The notes under the pieces: generated by a model
What the model saw: the letters and a program-made list of their open reading frames with translations, nothing else
Database searches by the model: none
Told to the model about the DNA's origin: nothing
Program-made: the position numbers and the translations under genes
Assembly: GCA_910588815.1 (NCBI GenBank)
Contig: CAJUQY010000003.1
Location: forward strand, 1 to 64,000
Direction of reading: 5' to 3'
DNA: 64,000 nt
Source: an uncultured Lachnospiraceae bacterium
Lineage (GTDB): Bacteria > Bacillota > Clostridia > Lachnospirales > Lachnospiraceae
Part shown: piece after piece, positions 43,700 to 52,890 of the stretch
Numbering within the stretch: the first letter of the stretch is position 1
How the letters are laid out: each line of letters opens with the position of its first letter

Positions 43700-45895
43700 T
43701 TAAGCCTCCGTTTCATCTGGCGGCTCCTTTGTAAAATTTCTCAACGAGAAATCCGAGGTCAAAAGGGTCAGATTCGGATTATAATAGGGGTCGCCTTCCG
43801 CCAAAACCTTTTCCCACCGTTTCCGGAAGGTTTCCACCTCGTGATCAAAACGAAGAATTTTTTCCGGCGTGTCTTCAATTCCCCTGGACTTTGATTCATA
43901 ATGATAAAGCTGCGCAAAGGGATTGTAGACCACCAGCCTGTCTAGGCCCCGGACCTTCAGACAATAATCAATATCGTTGAACGCCACGGCAAGTCCCTCG
44001 TCAAAACCGCCCACAGCCTCAAACACACTTCGTTTTGTCATCATACAGGCAGCCGTGACGGCACTATAATCCTGGGCGCACATGGAGCGCAGGAAATATG
44101 TCTTTTCCCCTTTGTGGAAGCCGACAAACGTGTGTCCGGCAATCCCTTTGTAGCCTATGACCACGCCTGCATGCTGGATGGTATCATCATCATAGAAAAG
44201 TTGTGCTCCCACGACCCCTACTTCGTCCCGCTGGCAGAAGCCAAGCAACTCCTCGATACAGTCTGCGTTGATCAGTTCCGTATCATTATTTAAAAACAGC
44301 AGGTATTCTCCCTTTGCGTAGGGCAGAGCATAGTTATTGATCGCCGAAAAATTAAAACCCTTTTCCCTCCAATATATCACCTGGAGATTTCCATAAGCCT
44401 TCTCCAGCTCTTCATAGCAGCGGAAGGTTTCTTCTTCCGTACTGTTGTTTTCCACAATGATCACTTCCAAATTTTTGTAGGAGCCCTTTTCTAGAAGAGA
44501 TTTTACACAGACCCTCAAATCGTCCGTATGATCCTTGCTGGGAATGATTACGGAAACGAGAGGGCTCCCTTTCACCGGATAGCGCACCCGGTAGGTTCCC
44601 AGCACCTCATTTTCCTCTACTTCTACTTTTCCAATTCCCATTCGCCCGCAATGAGCTTTGATCGCCCTTGCCCCGGCCTCAAAGGCATACAGCTTCTTTT
44701 CCGGATCCTCTGCCGTAGAGCCTGCATTGACTCGCCAGTGATACAGAACCTTTGGAATGTGGCATATCACCTTTGCTCCTTCCGTACACCGAAAAATGAA
44801 ATCATAGTCCTGAGAGCCGTCAAACTCCGGCCGGAATCCACCGACGGCTTCTACCAATCCCTTCTCTGCTACAAACAGGTGTGAAATGTAATTGACGCTG
44901 CGAAGAAGGTCCGGATTGAAATCTGGTTTAAAGTGAGGGTCAAAATAAAACGCCCGCCCCTTTTTTCTGGTCAATTTGTCCTCGTCCGAATAAAGTACCT
45001 CTGCCTTGCGCCCTTCCTCTGCTTCCCGGTTGATCCGAAGGGCACACTCGTAAAGGGCGTCTTCAGAGAGAGTGTCATCATGATCCAGCAGGACGATGTA
45101 ATCCCCTGATGCCATGGAAAGGGCAGCGTTGGTGTTTCCGGCAATTCCCAGGTTTTCAGACAGGCAGGTGTAACGGATCCGGCCATCCTCTCCCTGATAC
45201 TTCTGAACCTTTTTGCCGAGCTGCTCCCCGTCAACCCCGTCTTTGCCGCTTCCGTCCGCCAGGCAGAGTTCCCAGTTTCCGTAGGTCTGCTTCTGCACGG
45301 ACTTTATCATCTCTGCCAGAAATGCCTCTGGTGTCCGATAAAGAGGTACGACAATACTGAATTTAGGAGAAATGGAAAACTTTGTTTTTCTCTGTTTTTC
45401 CAGCTCCGCAAGAGAGGGCTGTACCTGGCTGCGCCAGTCATGATACTTATTTTTGTCCCTTTTTAGTTTTCCAAATAGTTTCTTAAAAAATGCCTTCCAT
45501 CCATATTGCTTCAGAATGGCCAATCCCCGCTGTATGGTATCTGAACGGAAAAGCTGGCGGAACCGCAAAAAATGCGCTCCGTGCCGGTCCCTTGTCCCGC
45601 CGACCGCCAGATTTCCTCTGAGCGTTTTCCCGTCCGCGTGAAATACAATCTCATAGCTTTCTCCAGGTTCAGAACAAAAAGTGATGCAAAATCCCAGCTT
45701 CAGGAGACTTTTCCCCAGAAAAAACTCCCTGTTCACGTCAAAGCGCCCTGCATCCGTACGGGTAAACGGGACGCTGCCGCTCCTTTTCCCTACAATTTCA
45801 ATCTCTACCGGAACCTCCGGAGAGTCGCTGACCGCCCACCCGGAGACTACCGTCTCAGAATCTCTTTTTTTGATATTGTCAATATAGTATTTCAC
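43700..45895 (-). CDS. large family 2 glycosyltransferase with two GT2 domains
   Basis: This 731-residue protein has a beta-rich N-terminal module (1-110), a basic linker and two GT2 domains. The first (about 175-390) has FSIVVPLYRTPEAFLAEMI and a DHDD metal motif in IVLLDHDDTLSEDA. The second (about 445-700) has VSVIIPSKDHTDDLRVCV and LLFLNNDTELINADC. Such double enzymes build rhamnan or mannan-type repeats. The GTG start at 45895 follows AGGAG by six bases. It lies 21 bp after the ChW rhamnosidase-like gene and ends before the WbaP promoter, so it belongs to the ChW operon. Confidence 0.9.
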   Translation of the reverse strand: MKYYIDNIKKRDSETVVSGWAVSDSPEVPVEIEIVGKRSGSVPFTRTDAGRFDVNREFFLGKSLLKLGFCITFCSEPGESYEIVFHADGKTLRGNLAVGGTRDRHGAHFLRFRQLFRSDTIQRGLAILKQYGWKAFFKKLFGKLKRDKNKYHDWRSQVQPSLAELEKQRKTKFSISPKFSIVVPLYRTPEAFLAEMIKSVQKQTYGNWELCLADGSGKDGVDGEQLGKKVQKYQGEDGRIRYTCLSENLGIAGNTNAALSMASGDYIVLLDHDDTLSEDALYECALRINREAEEGRKAEVLYSDEDKLTRKKGRAFYFDPHFKPDFNPDLLRSVNYISHLFVAEKGLVEAVGGFRPEFDGSQDYDFIFRCTEGAKVICHIPKVLYHWRVNAGSTAEDPEKKLYAFEAGARAIKAHCGRMGIGKVEVEENEVLGTYRVRYPVKGSPLVSVIIPSKDHTDDLRVCVKSLLEKGSYKNLEVIIVENNSTEEETFRCYEELEKAYGNLQVIYWREKGFNFSAINNYALPYAKGEYLLFLNNDTELINADCIEELLGFCQRDEVGVVGAQLFYDDDTIQHAGVVIGYKGIAGHTFVGFHKGEKTYFLRSMCAQDYSAVTAACMMTKRSVFEAVGGFDEGLAVAFNDIDYCLKVRGLDRLVVYNPFAQLYHYESKSRGIEDTPEKILRFDHEVETFRKRWEKVLAEGDPYYNPNLTLLTSDFSLRNFTKEPPDETEA

Positions 45896-45916
45896 GACTC
45901 TCTCCTATTATTATTT

Positions 45917-48900
45917 CTACTCAGGCAAAGAAGCCTCAGAGGAAACGGAAGGCGCCGTTTCCCCTGTCTGTACCGCTGTTTCCGGTTCCGCCGCAGGCAT
46001 TTCTTCCTTCGATTCTGCCGCAGATGTCTTTTCCTCTGGCTCTTCAAGGGATGTTTCTTCCTCTGGCTCTTCAAGGGATGTTTCTTCCTCTGGCTTTTCG
46101 GCAGATGTCTCTTCTACTGACCCTGCAGCGGATGTCTCCGGCTCCGGCTCTGTAACAGATATCTCTTCTGTGGTTTCCTCCGCAAGGTGCTCCGCCTCCG
46201 AGAGCGGCAGCTTTGTTTCGGGCAGGGACGACTGGTAGGAATTCCCGCTTCCGGGTACTGAGGTTCCCTTTGGAACCAGCTTGATCTCAATGGCCTCCAG
46301 ACGCTTCGCCTGTCCCATGGTTCCTGCGGTTTCTCCGTTTTTAGCCCAGCCCAGCCAGCCATAGCTTTGCGCATGGACGCGGTAGTACACGTCATACTGC
46401 TCTGCCATTTCTCCTAACAAGGTAATCTGAATCGCTTCCAGGCGCTTGGACTCTCCGGTCGTTCCACTCATCTGGCCATTTTCCATCCACTCAAGCCAGC
46501 CATAGCTCTGCACATATGTCCGGTAATGGATATCCCCGGACACGCCGGTGTTTTTCAGGGAAATTTTGATCCCCTCCAAACGTTTCGCCGCCCCCACAGA
46601 CCCGCTTGGCTGGCCGTTTTCCTTCGTTTCCTGCCATCCATGGCTCTGTACATGGGTTTCATAAAAAACTCCGCTTGCCTGTCGGAAGGCTCCTGCCGTG
46701 CTTCCCGGCGCTGCCTTTCCCTTTTCTATCAGCCGGATCTCAATGGCTTCCAATCTCTTTGCATAGTCCGCCGTTCCGGCAGGCTCTCCGTTCTTCGCCC
46801 AGCCGAGCCAGCCGTATGTCTGGGCATGGACACGATAATAAATGTCATACTTTTCCGCCAGCTCACCGGAAAGTGAGATCTGAATCGCCTCCAAACGTTT
46901 GGACTCCCCGGTTGTTCCGCTCACCTGACCGTTCTTCACCCAATTCAGCCATCCATAGCTCTGGACGTAGGCCCGGTAATTGACATCTCCGGAAATTCCC
47001 ATACTCTTCAGATAGATCTTAATTCCTTCCAAGCGTTTCGCTTCTCCAACCGTACCGCTGGTCTGCCCATTCTCTTTTGCGGCCTGCCAGCCGTATGTCT
47101 GAGCATGGGTTTCATAAAAGACCCCGTTCGGCCAGTAAAAGGCTCCCGCAGTGCTTCCAGGCGCATTTCCCCCCTTTGGCACAAGAACCACCTGAATCGC
47201 CTCAAGCCGTTTTGCCACCTCCGCAGTTCCCGCGGACTCGCCGTTTTTCGCCCAGCCCATCCATCCGTAGCTCTGTGAATGGACACGATAATAAATATCG
47301 TATTTCTCTGCCATCTCACCGGTCAGTTCGATCTGGATGGCTTCCATCCGTTTCGCCTGATTTTCCGTGCCGCTCAAAGCGCCGTCGGATACCCAGCCGA
47401 GCCAGCCATATGTCTGCACATAAGTGCGGTAACGGACACCTCCGGAAAAATAAGGGCTGGATACGCTGAGTTTGATGGCCTCCATCCGTTTCGCCTGGCC
47501 GGTCACACCTCCCACGGCGCCGCCTGATACCGCATTCATCCAGCCATAGGACTGCATATGGGCAGCATAGCTGACCGTGGGATCGGCCCAGTAACAGGCG
47601 ACCCCGCCTGCCGTTCCTTCCGGGACAAATCCCTTTGCCACCAGCTTGATCTCAACGGCCTCTGCCTGTTTTCCGAGTCCTACCGTCCCGGCTTCCGCGC
47701 CATTCTTTGTCCAGCCAAGCCAGCCATAGCCCTGGCTGTGGATCCGGTAATAAATATCATACTGCTCTGCGGCCTCTCCTGTCAGTTCGATCTTCACCGC
47801 CTGCAAAGCTTTACCGCCTCCCGGGATCCCGTTTCCGGCTAAACCATCCCGCCAGCCGAGCCAGCCTGCCCCTTCCATGTGGGCATCCAGGCGGATGCCT
47901 CCCGTCATGCCTGCCGTATCCAGCTGAAGCCTAAGCGCCTGAAGGCTCTGCCGCTGCCCCACGGTCCCCGAAACCTCTCCGTCGGCCACCCAGCCAAGCC
48001 AGCCTGCCCCGCCTGCATAGCTGCTATAAGAAATACTGGCATTGGTCCAAAGCTCCGAAGTGTCTTCATATATCCCAGAATTACTGATCAGCTCATACTG
48101 GCCGGAACCAAGCTCCAAGAAGAAATACCCGTTCTCATACCGGCTTTCCTGAACGCTTCCATTTACGGTCAGTCTTATATTCCCCGGGATGTTTGTCGGA
48201 AGATAGACCTTCGCCGCCGTATTTCCCGGAATCGTCAAGGTCGTTTTCAACCGCCCGTCCCCCAGCATCTCATAAGACACCGCAATGCTGCCTTTCACCG
48301 TGGGCACAACGATCGAAGCAAAACGGATCCCCCCCGGCTGAAGCTTCACCTGGAACTCCTCAAAACCACCGGTTAGGGGCTTGATTCCAAACATGCCCCG
48401 GGCAAGCTGGCTGGCCGGCGCAGAGCCCCAGGGATGGGAATAGGTCATATTGGACTTATTCTCCGTATTCCACGCCTCTGTCGTGATGGTTGCGTCCATC
48501 TCATACATCATATATGCCCAGCTCCGCACGCCTTCATTCACATTGGGATTGGACATGACTTTTCTCGCCAAAGTGCCGTTGTTGCTTTCATAAAGTCCCT
48601 GCAGCAGGAAAAACGTCCCATATACACTCATCTGTACCTGTCCGTCCCGCTCAATGGACGCCGCCATAGCATCAGCCATGGCCTGGTTTTCATAGATATC
48701 ATAGGCCAGCGCATAGGCCGTCGCATGCTGTGCACTGTGCTGCACGATCCTCCCGTCCGAGGTCAATCCGTCATAAAAGGTACCTGTATCCTGCCTGTAC
48801 ATCCTGGAAATCATGGATCTTTTGATCACGGCGGCCCGTTCTCTGTACTCCGAAGCATCGGATATTTTTCCAAGCTTCCCGGCAATGAACGCCATATCCT

Positions 48901-50749
48901 CATAGGCGCCCACGCAGATCGCATTAAATACCGTATTATAAAAGGCATCATCACTGTAGCCGTCTCGCTCCGAAGCCGGCCAGTCGATCAAAAGCGTCTT
49001 TTTAGGACGCATCATCAACCCCAAAGAAGTATTAAAATAAGAATCTTCATACAGCTTTCCTTTCAGAAGATCATAGTTTTCTTCCAAAAAAGCGAGATCT
49101 CCCGTATAAAGATAATCCTGCCAGGCTCCCATGATACAGAATAGCTGATATTCTGCCGGCCATTGGGGATTGTTGCTGGTATAATCCAGTGAATATCTTG
49201 CCAGGCTGTAATCATCCTCAAAAGAATAGCTGGAAAGCATATTGAGCAGGACATCGCCTTCATAGACTCCCCGCTCCCGGCTCTGGGAATCCACGTAGAG
49301 ATCCTGATTCGTCGCTTTGACCGTATATTTTGTCATCCCGTAAATATCGTTCAGAACATTGTTGCTGCTGTCAAAAGAGGCTTCGTCGTCTGAAAACTCT
49401 TGGCGGAGGGCCATCCCCTGAACCATTCCCGCCGATAAAGTCACTGGACAATTATCGATCTGAACATATCGGAATGTTTTCATTCCCACGTCCCCCAGTT
49501 CCTGAGAGCCTGCCTTGAACGTCCATAGCTCCCGGTATACATTTCCGGTCCGCATCCGATATTTTACGGTACCGTCCGCGTTCAGCTCTTCCCCGTAAGA
49601 AACCGTGATCTGGCGCTGCGACGGGGCATTGACCGTAAGCTTCAGGCTTCCTACGATTTCTTTTCCCATGTCTACCACGTAGGACCCGTCGGAAAGGCGT
49701 GTCACCGAAGCGGCAGGAACGGCATAACGGGTCATATTCTCCGAAGGGTACGGAGTAAGGCTTCCAGCGGAATTCAATGTATACGCCGCCGAAGCTGCCG
49801 TCCAACTTCTGTCCGAATAAGAGGTGCCGCTCCACCCATAGGGATAGAGCATCCCGTTCATATTCTGGCTGGCCGCATAGTAGTAGCTTCCGACCCCGAT
49901 ATTCACTCCATTGTTCCCGAATATCTGATTGCCGTCCAACGCCTTCCAGCTCCCCCGGTTTTCTCCGGAGTTCATCACCACCTCACTGGTTCCGTCAGCA
50001 TAAAAAACGGTGATCTGACAGAGGAAACTGCGGAATTCTTCCGCATAACAGATCGCGCCGGCCGCATTATTCCCGGACTTCACATAATCTGTAATGTCAT
50101 ATGTATTATAATATAAATTTCCGTTCTTGATACGGCTAGGGCCGACACCCGCCAAACTTCCGTTGACATAGAAATCATATACATATTGATGACTTTTTTC
50201 CGGAGAGGCCGCCGTAACGCTGGCGATCACCTTCTCTATCCCCGCCTTTGCCTGAAAAGTACTGCGCAAAAAAACAAAGGCATTGCCGGAACTCCCCCAG
50301 ATCCCCTGCGTACTCGTCCACTTTTCTCCCACTGCCGTAGAAAATGCCTGCGGCAAAGAAAACTCGCCGGTCAGTCCATCCTTATCCTTTGTCTGAACGC
50401 TCCAGTAATACAAGCAGTTATCCGAAAGCTTTTCAGATAAACCCGAAAGCCGGATCCCCGTACTGCCGCTCCCACTGAGCCAGCCCGTATCATGGATATA
50501 ATTCCCCGCCGTCATACCAGCTCTTGTTCTTCCGATCACGATCCGGTAAGCCGACTGCTTTTCCCCGCTGTCTTTATCCACAAAAGCCCAGGAAAAACGG
50601 ATGTCTTCCCTGGGAACGCCGAACGGATCTTCCAATAAGTTGATCTTTAAATTTTCAGGAGCCTCCGGCGCATTTCCTGCGGCCCTGGCTCCGAAGGGAA
50701 CCAAAGCCGCAAGCAGCAGTACGCCGAGCCATATTTTTTTTAGCCTCAT
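45917..50749 (-). CDS. secreted GH78 alpha-L-rhamnosidase-like enzyme with 12 ChW repeats
   Basis: This 1610-residue protein has a signal peptide (1-24, ending PFGARAAG), fibronectin-like and carbohydrate-binding beta domains (25-470), an (alpha/alpha)6 catalytic domain (about 470-800), a C-terminal beta domain, twelve ChW repeats (about 905-1494) and a Glu/Ser/Pro-rich tail without an LPXTG signal. GH78 marks are DSQSRERGVYEGD near 490, ATITTEAWN near 755 and SHPWGSAPASQLARGMFGI near 770. GH78 enzymes cut terminal alpha-L-rhamnose. The usual CPQRDER reads VDSQSRERG here, so activity is likely but not certain. It precedes the GT2 gene in one operon with GH25. Confidence 0.9.
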   Translation of the reverse strand: MRLKKIWLGVLLLAALVPFGARAAGNAPEAPENLKINLLEDPFGVPREDIRFSWAFVDKDSGEKQSAYRIVIGRTRAGMTAGNYIHDTGWLSGSGSTGIRLSGLSEKLSDNCLYYWSVQTKDKDGLTGEFSLPQAFSTAVGEKWTSTQGIWGSSGNAFVFLRSTFQAKAGIEKVIASVTAASPEKSHQYVYDFYVNGSLAGVGPSRIKNGNLYYNTYDITDYVKSGNNAAGAICYAEEFRSFLCQITVFYADGTSEVVMNSGENRGSWKALDGNQIFGNNGVNIGVGSYYYAASQNMNGMLYPYGWSGTSYSDRSWTAASAAYTLNSAGSLTPYPSENMTRYAVPAASVTRLSDGSYVVDMGKEIVGSLKLTVNAPSQRQITVSYGEELNADGTVKYRMRTGNVYRELWTFKAGSQELGDVGMKTFRYVQIDNCPVTLSAGMVQGMALRQEFSDDEASFDSSNNVLNDIYGMTKYTVKATNQDLYVDSQSRERGVYEGDVLLNMLSSYSFEDDYSLARYSLDYTSNNPQWPAEYQLFCIMGAWQDYLYTGDLAFLEENYDLLKGKLYEDSYFNTSLGLMMRPKKTLLIDWPASERDGYSDDAFYNTVFNAICVGAYEDMAFIAGKLGKISDASEYRERAAVIKRSMISRMYRQDTGTFYDGLTSDGRIVQHSAQHATAYALAYDIYENQAMADAMAASIERDGQVQMSVYGTFFLLQGLYESNNGTLARKVMSNPNVNEGVRSWAYMMYEMDATITTEAWNTENKSNMTYSHPWGSAPASQLARGMFGIKPLTGGFEEFQVKLQPGGIRFASIVVPTVKGSIAVSYEMLGDGRLKTTLTIPGNTAAKVYLPTNIPGNIRLTVNGSVQESRYENGYFFLELGSGQYELISNSGIYEDTSELWTNASISYSSYAGGAGWLGWVADGEVSGTVGQRQSLQALRLQLDTAGMTGGIRLDAHMEGAGWLGWRDGLAGNGIPGGGKALQAVKIELTGEAAEQYDIYYRIHSQGYGWLGWTKNGAEAGTVGLGKQAEAVEIKLVAKGFVPEGTAGGVACYWADPTVSYAAHMQSYGWMNAVSGGAVGGVTGQAKRMEAIKLSVSSPYFSGGVRYRTYVQTYGWLGWVSDGALSGTENQAKRMEAIQIELTGEMAEKYDIYYRVHSQSYGWMGWAKNGESAGTAEVAKRLEAIQVVLVPKGGNAPGSTAGAFYWPNGVFYETHAQTYGWQAAKENGQTSGTVGEAKRLEGIKIYLKSMGISGDVNYRAYVQSYGWLNWVKNGQVSGTTGESKRLEAIQISLSGELAEKYDIYYRVHAQTYGWLGWAKNGEPAGTADYAKRLEAIEIRLIEKGKAAPGSTAGAFRQASGVFYETHVQSHGWQETKENGQPSGSVGAAKRLEGIKISLKNTGVSGDIHYRTYVQSYGWLEWMENGQMSGTTGESKRLEAIQITLLGEMAEQYDVYYRVHAQSYGWLGWAKNGETAGTMGQAKRLEAIEIKLVPKGTSVPGSGNSYQSSLPETKLPLSEAEHLAEETTEEISVTEPEPETSAAGSVEETSAEKPEEETSLEEPEEETSLEEPEEKTSAAESKEEMPAAEPETAVQTGETAPSVSSEASLPE
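46032..46085. repeat. 27-bp tandem repeat, two perfect copies plus a partial
   Basis: Two perfect tandem copies (46032-46058, 46059-46085) and the start of a third encode the 9-residue unit EEETSLEEP in the acidic tail of the GH78-ChW protein. Length changes here would stay in frame. Confidence 0.9.
46268..48040 (-). repeat. array of 12 ChW repeats in the GH78 protein
   Basis: Twelve units of about 45 residues, each with YGW or GWLGW, then AGT/SGT and AKRLEAI. They fall into four A-B-C triplets. A begins with YxxHxQxYGW, B with VxYRxYVQxYGWxxW, and C with YDIYYRVHxQ and ends in KG before a short linker. ChW repeats (PF07538 type) are thought to bind cell-surface glycans. Confidence 0.9.
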
Positions 50750-50776
50750 ATTTTATACCTGTTCTATTTTTCGATA

Positions 50777-52714
50777 TCAATAAATTTTATAACACAGATC
50801 CAGATCGACATTTCCCGGAATTCCTTTTACCCGTCCCTTCTCTGTATACTGCCACATCTGCACGTTGGTAAGGCCGGTATAGCCGTTCCCCTCATATCCG
50901 GTATCTTTCACCATCGCCCTGGTATCCGCATCGTTAAACTGCAGATATGGCTCAAGAAGATCCCAGCGATACCTGGCAAGCCAGATTTCATAAGCAGATG
51001 CAATCTGATCGTAATCAAAGACCCGTTTCAGCTTGCTGGGGCTTCCGTAAACCATCGCTTTATAACCGGCCGCCTGCAGTACAGAACAGAACTCCCGGGC
51101 CATGGCCATATTATTTAATTTGGCTGCCGTCGTCATATGCTCTTCCTCTTCCAGGTCAAATACAATGGGATACGTCACCTGGTATCCTTTCAAAAGGCTC
51201 ACTGCAAACTCCGCCTCTGCCCTTGCTTCCTCCGGAGTAGAAGCATAGCAATACACGTATCCGCCGATAGGAATCCCGTTTGCCATAGCTCCCTGCGCAT
51301 TTCTGCGGAAATATCGGTCCTCCATCAAAGTCCCGCCCGTCGGCTGTGTATTTTTCTGAGTGATCCGAAGCATGGCAAATTCCACGCCGTCTGCCTTTGC
51401 GCTCTGCCAGTTGACACTTCCCTGATATGCTGAAACGTCAACTCCCCAAAATTCCGCTTTATATTTGTGATATGTGTTTATTGTAGAGCCGGGCGCCGCC
51501 CCGCCTTTCTCCACCAAAACAATCTCAATGGCCTCCAGGCGTTTGGCATACCCCTCACTTCCGACAGGATCGCCATTCTTGCCCCAGCCTGTCCAGCCAA
51601 AGGTCTGACAATGGACTCGGTAATAAATATCGTAGACGTCTGCCATCGCTCCGGTCAGACGGATCTCAATGGCTTCCAGGCGCTTCGCTTCTCCGGTCGT
51701 TCCGGAAAGCTGCGAAGCCTTCACCCAGTCCTGCCAGCCATAGGTCTGCACATGGGTCCGGTATTCCACACTTCCTTCTATGAAGGAATGGTTCTCCAGA
51801 TACATCTTTATTCCTTCCAGACGCTTCGCCTCCCCGGTCGTCCCGCTCGTCTCGCCGTTGGAGCTTGCCGCCTGCCAGCCATAGGTCTGCACATGAGTCT
51901 GATATGTAATCTTCAGATTCTCTTTATAGGCCCCGTCCAGGGAACCCGGCGCCGGTCCGTCTTTTTCTACCAGAAGGATCTGAATGGCCTCCAGACGCTT
52001 CGCATAGCCCTCACTTCCTGCAGGCGCGCCGTTTTTCGCCCATCCAAGCCAGCCATAAGTCTGACAGTGGACGCGGTAATAAATATCATATCTCCCTGCC
52101 ATTTCCCCGGTCAAACGGATCTGGATAGCCTCCAGACGTTTCGCCTCCCCGGTCGTCCCGCTTTCTTTATCTCCCTCTACCCAGTCCCGCCAGCCATAAG
52201 TCTGCACATGGGTCCGGTACTCTACACCGCCGGATACCGGAACATTGTCAAGCCAGATCTTAATGGCCTCCAGACGCTTCGCCTCATTGGTAGTCCCATT
52301 TTCCGCTCCATTGGATGAGGGCGTCTGCCAGCCATAAGTCTGTACATGGGTCTGGTATGAAATCACAGGAACCGCCGCACCGTACAGATCCACGTTTTCT
52401 GAAGATGTCTCCATGTCCTCTTCAGGCCCTTCCGGTTCCTGTACCGTCATGAGTTCAGTCTCTTCAGCGTCCTTTGCCGTCATCTCTGTTTCCGGCTCAG
52501 TACCGGCAGACTCTGTCACCGGCTCAGTATCCTGTGACTCCGTCGTCTCCGATATCCCGGAAGTCGGTTCCTCCTCCGCTGTCTCCAATCTTTCTGTATC
52601 TGCTATAATTGTCTCCGAAGCTGCCGCCGCCCCCAAAGGCTGTACCAGCATGGACAAAGAAAGCATCAGCCCTAATACCGCCTTGATCCAATTTTTCCAG
52701 TTCCTTGATTTCAC
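50777..52714 (-). CDS. secreted GH25 muramidase with six ChW repeats
   Basis: This 645-residue protein has a signal peptide (MKSRNWKNWIKAVLGLMLSL to about 33), an acidic Glu/Thr-rich linker (35-110), six ChW repeats (about 115-405) and a C-terminal GH25 lysozyme domain (about 420-645). The catalytic Asp lies in WGVDVSAYQG and the acid pair in IVFDLEEEEH; GGYVYCYASTPEEARAEA and QMWQYTEKGRV also fit GH25. It should cut the MurNAc-GlcNAc bond of peptidoglycan. The GTG at 52714 is chosen because GGAGGG lies six bases before it and it gives a proper signal peptide. Its own promoter lies just upstream. Confidence 0.93.
   Translation of the reverse strand: MKSRNWKNWIKAVLGLMLSLSMLVQPLGAAAASETIIADTERLETAEEEPTSGISETTESQDTEPVTESAGTEPETEMTAKDAEETELMTVQEPEGPEEDMETSSENVDLYGAAVPVISYQTHVQTYGWQTPSSNGAENGTTNEAKRLEAIKIWLDNVPVSGGVEYRTHVQTYGWRDWVEGDKESGTTGEAKRLEAIQIRLTGEMAGRYDIYYRVHCQTYGWLGWAKNGAPAGSEGYAKRLEAIQILLVEKDGPAPGSLDGAYKENLKITYQTHVQTYGWQAASSNGETSGTTGEAKRLEGIKMYLENHSFIEGSVEYRTHVQTYGWQDWVKASQLSGTTGEAKRLEAIEIRLTGAMADVYDIYYRVHCQTFGWTGWGKNGDPVGSEGYAKRLEAIEIVLVEKGGAAPGSTINTYHKYKAEFWGVDVSAYQGSVNWQSAKADGVEFAMLRITQKNTQPTGGTLMEDRYFRRNAQGAMANGIPIGGYVYCYASTPEEARAEAEFAVSLLKGYQVTYPIVFDLEEEEHMTTAAKLNNMAMAREFCSVLQAAGYKAMVYGSPSKLKRVFDYDQIASAYEIWLARYRWDLLEPYLQFNDADTRAMVKDTGYEGNGYTGLTNVQMWQYTEKGRVKGIPGNVDLDLCYKIY
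51500..52368 (-). repeat. array of six ChW repeats in the GH25 protein
   Basis: Two A-B-C triplets with HVQTYGW in the A and B units and HCQTYGW or HCQTFGW in the C units, each followed by EAKRLEAI or YAKRLEAI. They are N-terminal to the enzyme domain, the reverse of the order in the GH78 protein. Confidence 0.9.
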
Positions 52715-52761
52715 TATTGTCCCTCCATCATGCAAATTTTCTTCCAATGTCACATTTTATT

Positions 52762-52790
52762 ATTATAGCGGCAAACGGCCTATCTTGCAA
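52762..52790 (-). promoter_or_regulatory. promoter of the GH25-GH78-GT2 operon
   Basis: On the minus strand TTGCAA (52790-52785) and a perfect TATAAT (52767-52762) are 17 bp apart, 48 bases before the GTG start of the GH25 gene. Confidence 0.85.
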
Positions 52791-52833
52791 TCCCAAAAAA
52801 ATTCCAGACCTTTTGCCGTAGCTTCTATAATAG

Positions 52834-52872
52834 AAAAATCGCTGCCAAAGGAATACTCCATGTGACAGCGAT
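52834..52872 (-). terminator. terminator after the L,D-transpeptidase gene
   Basis: On the minus strand ATCGCTGTCA pairs with TGGCAGCGAT (one mismatch pair) around a 15-base loop and is followed by TTTTTC. It lies 19 bp past the stop of the transpeptidase gene and before the GH25 promoter. Confidence 0.85.
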
Positions 52873-52890
52873 CTCATTAAACAACCACAA

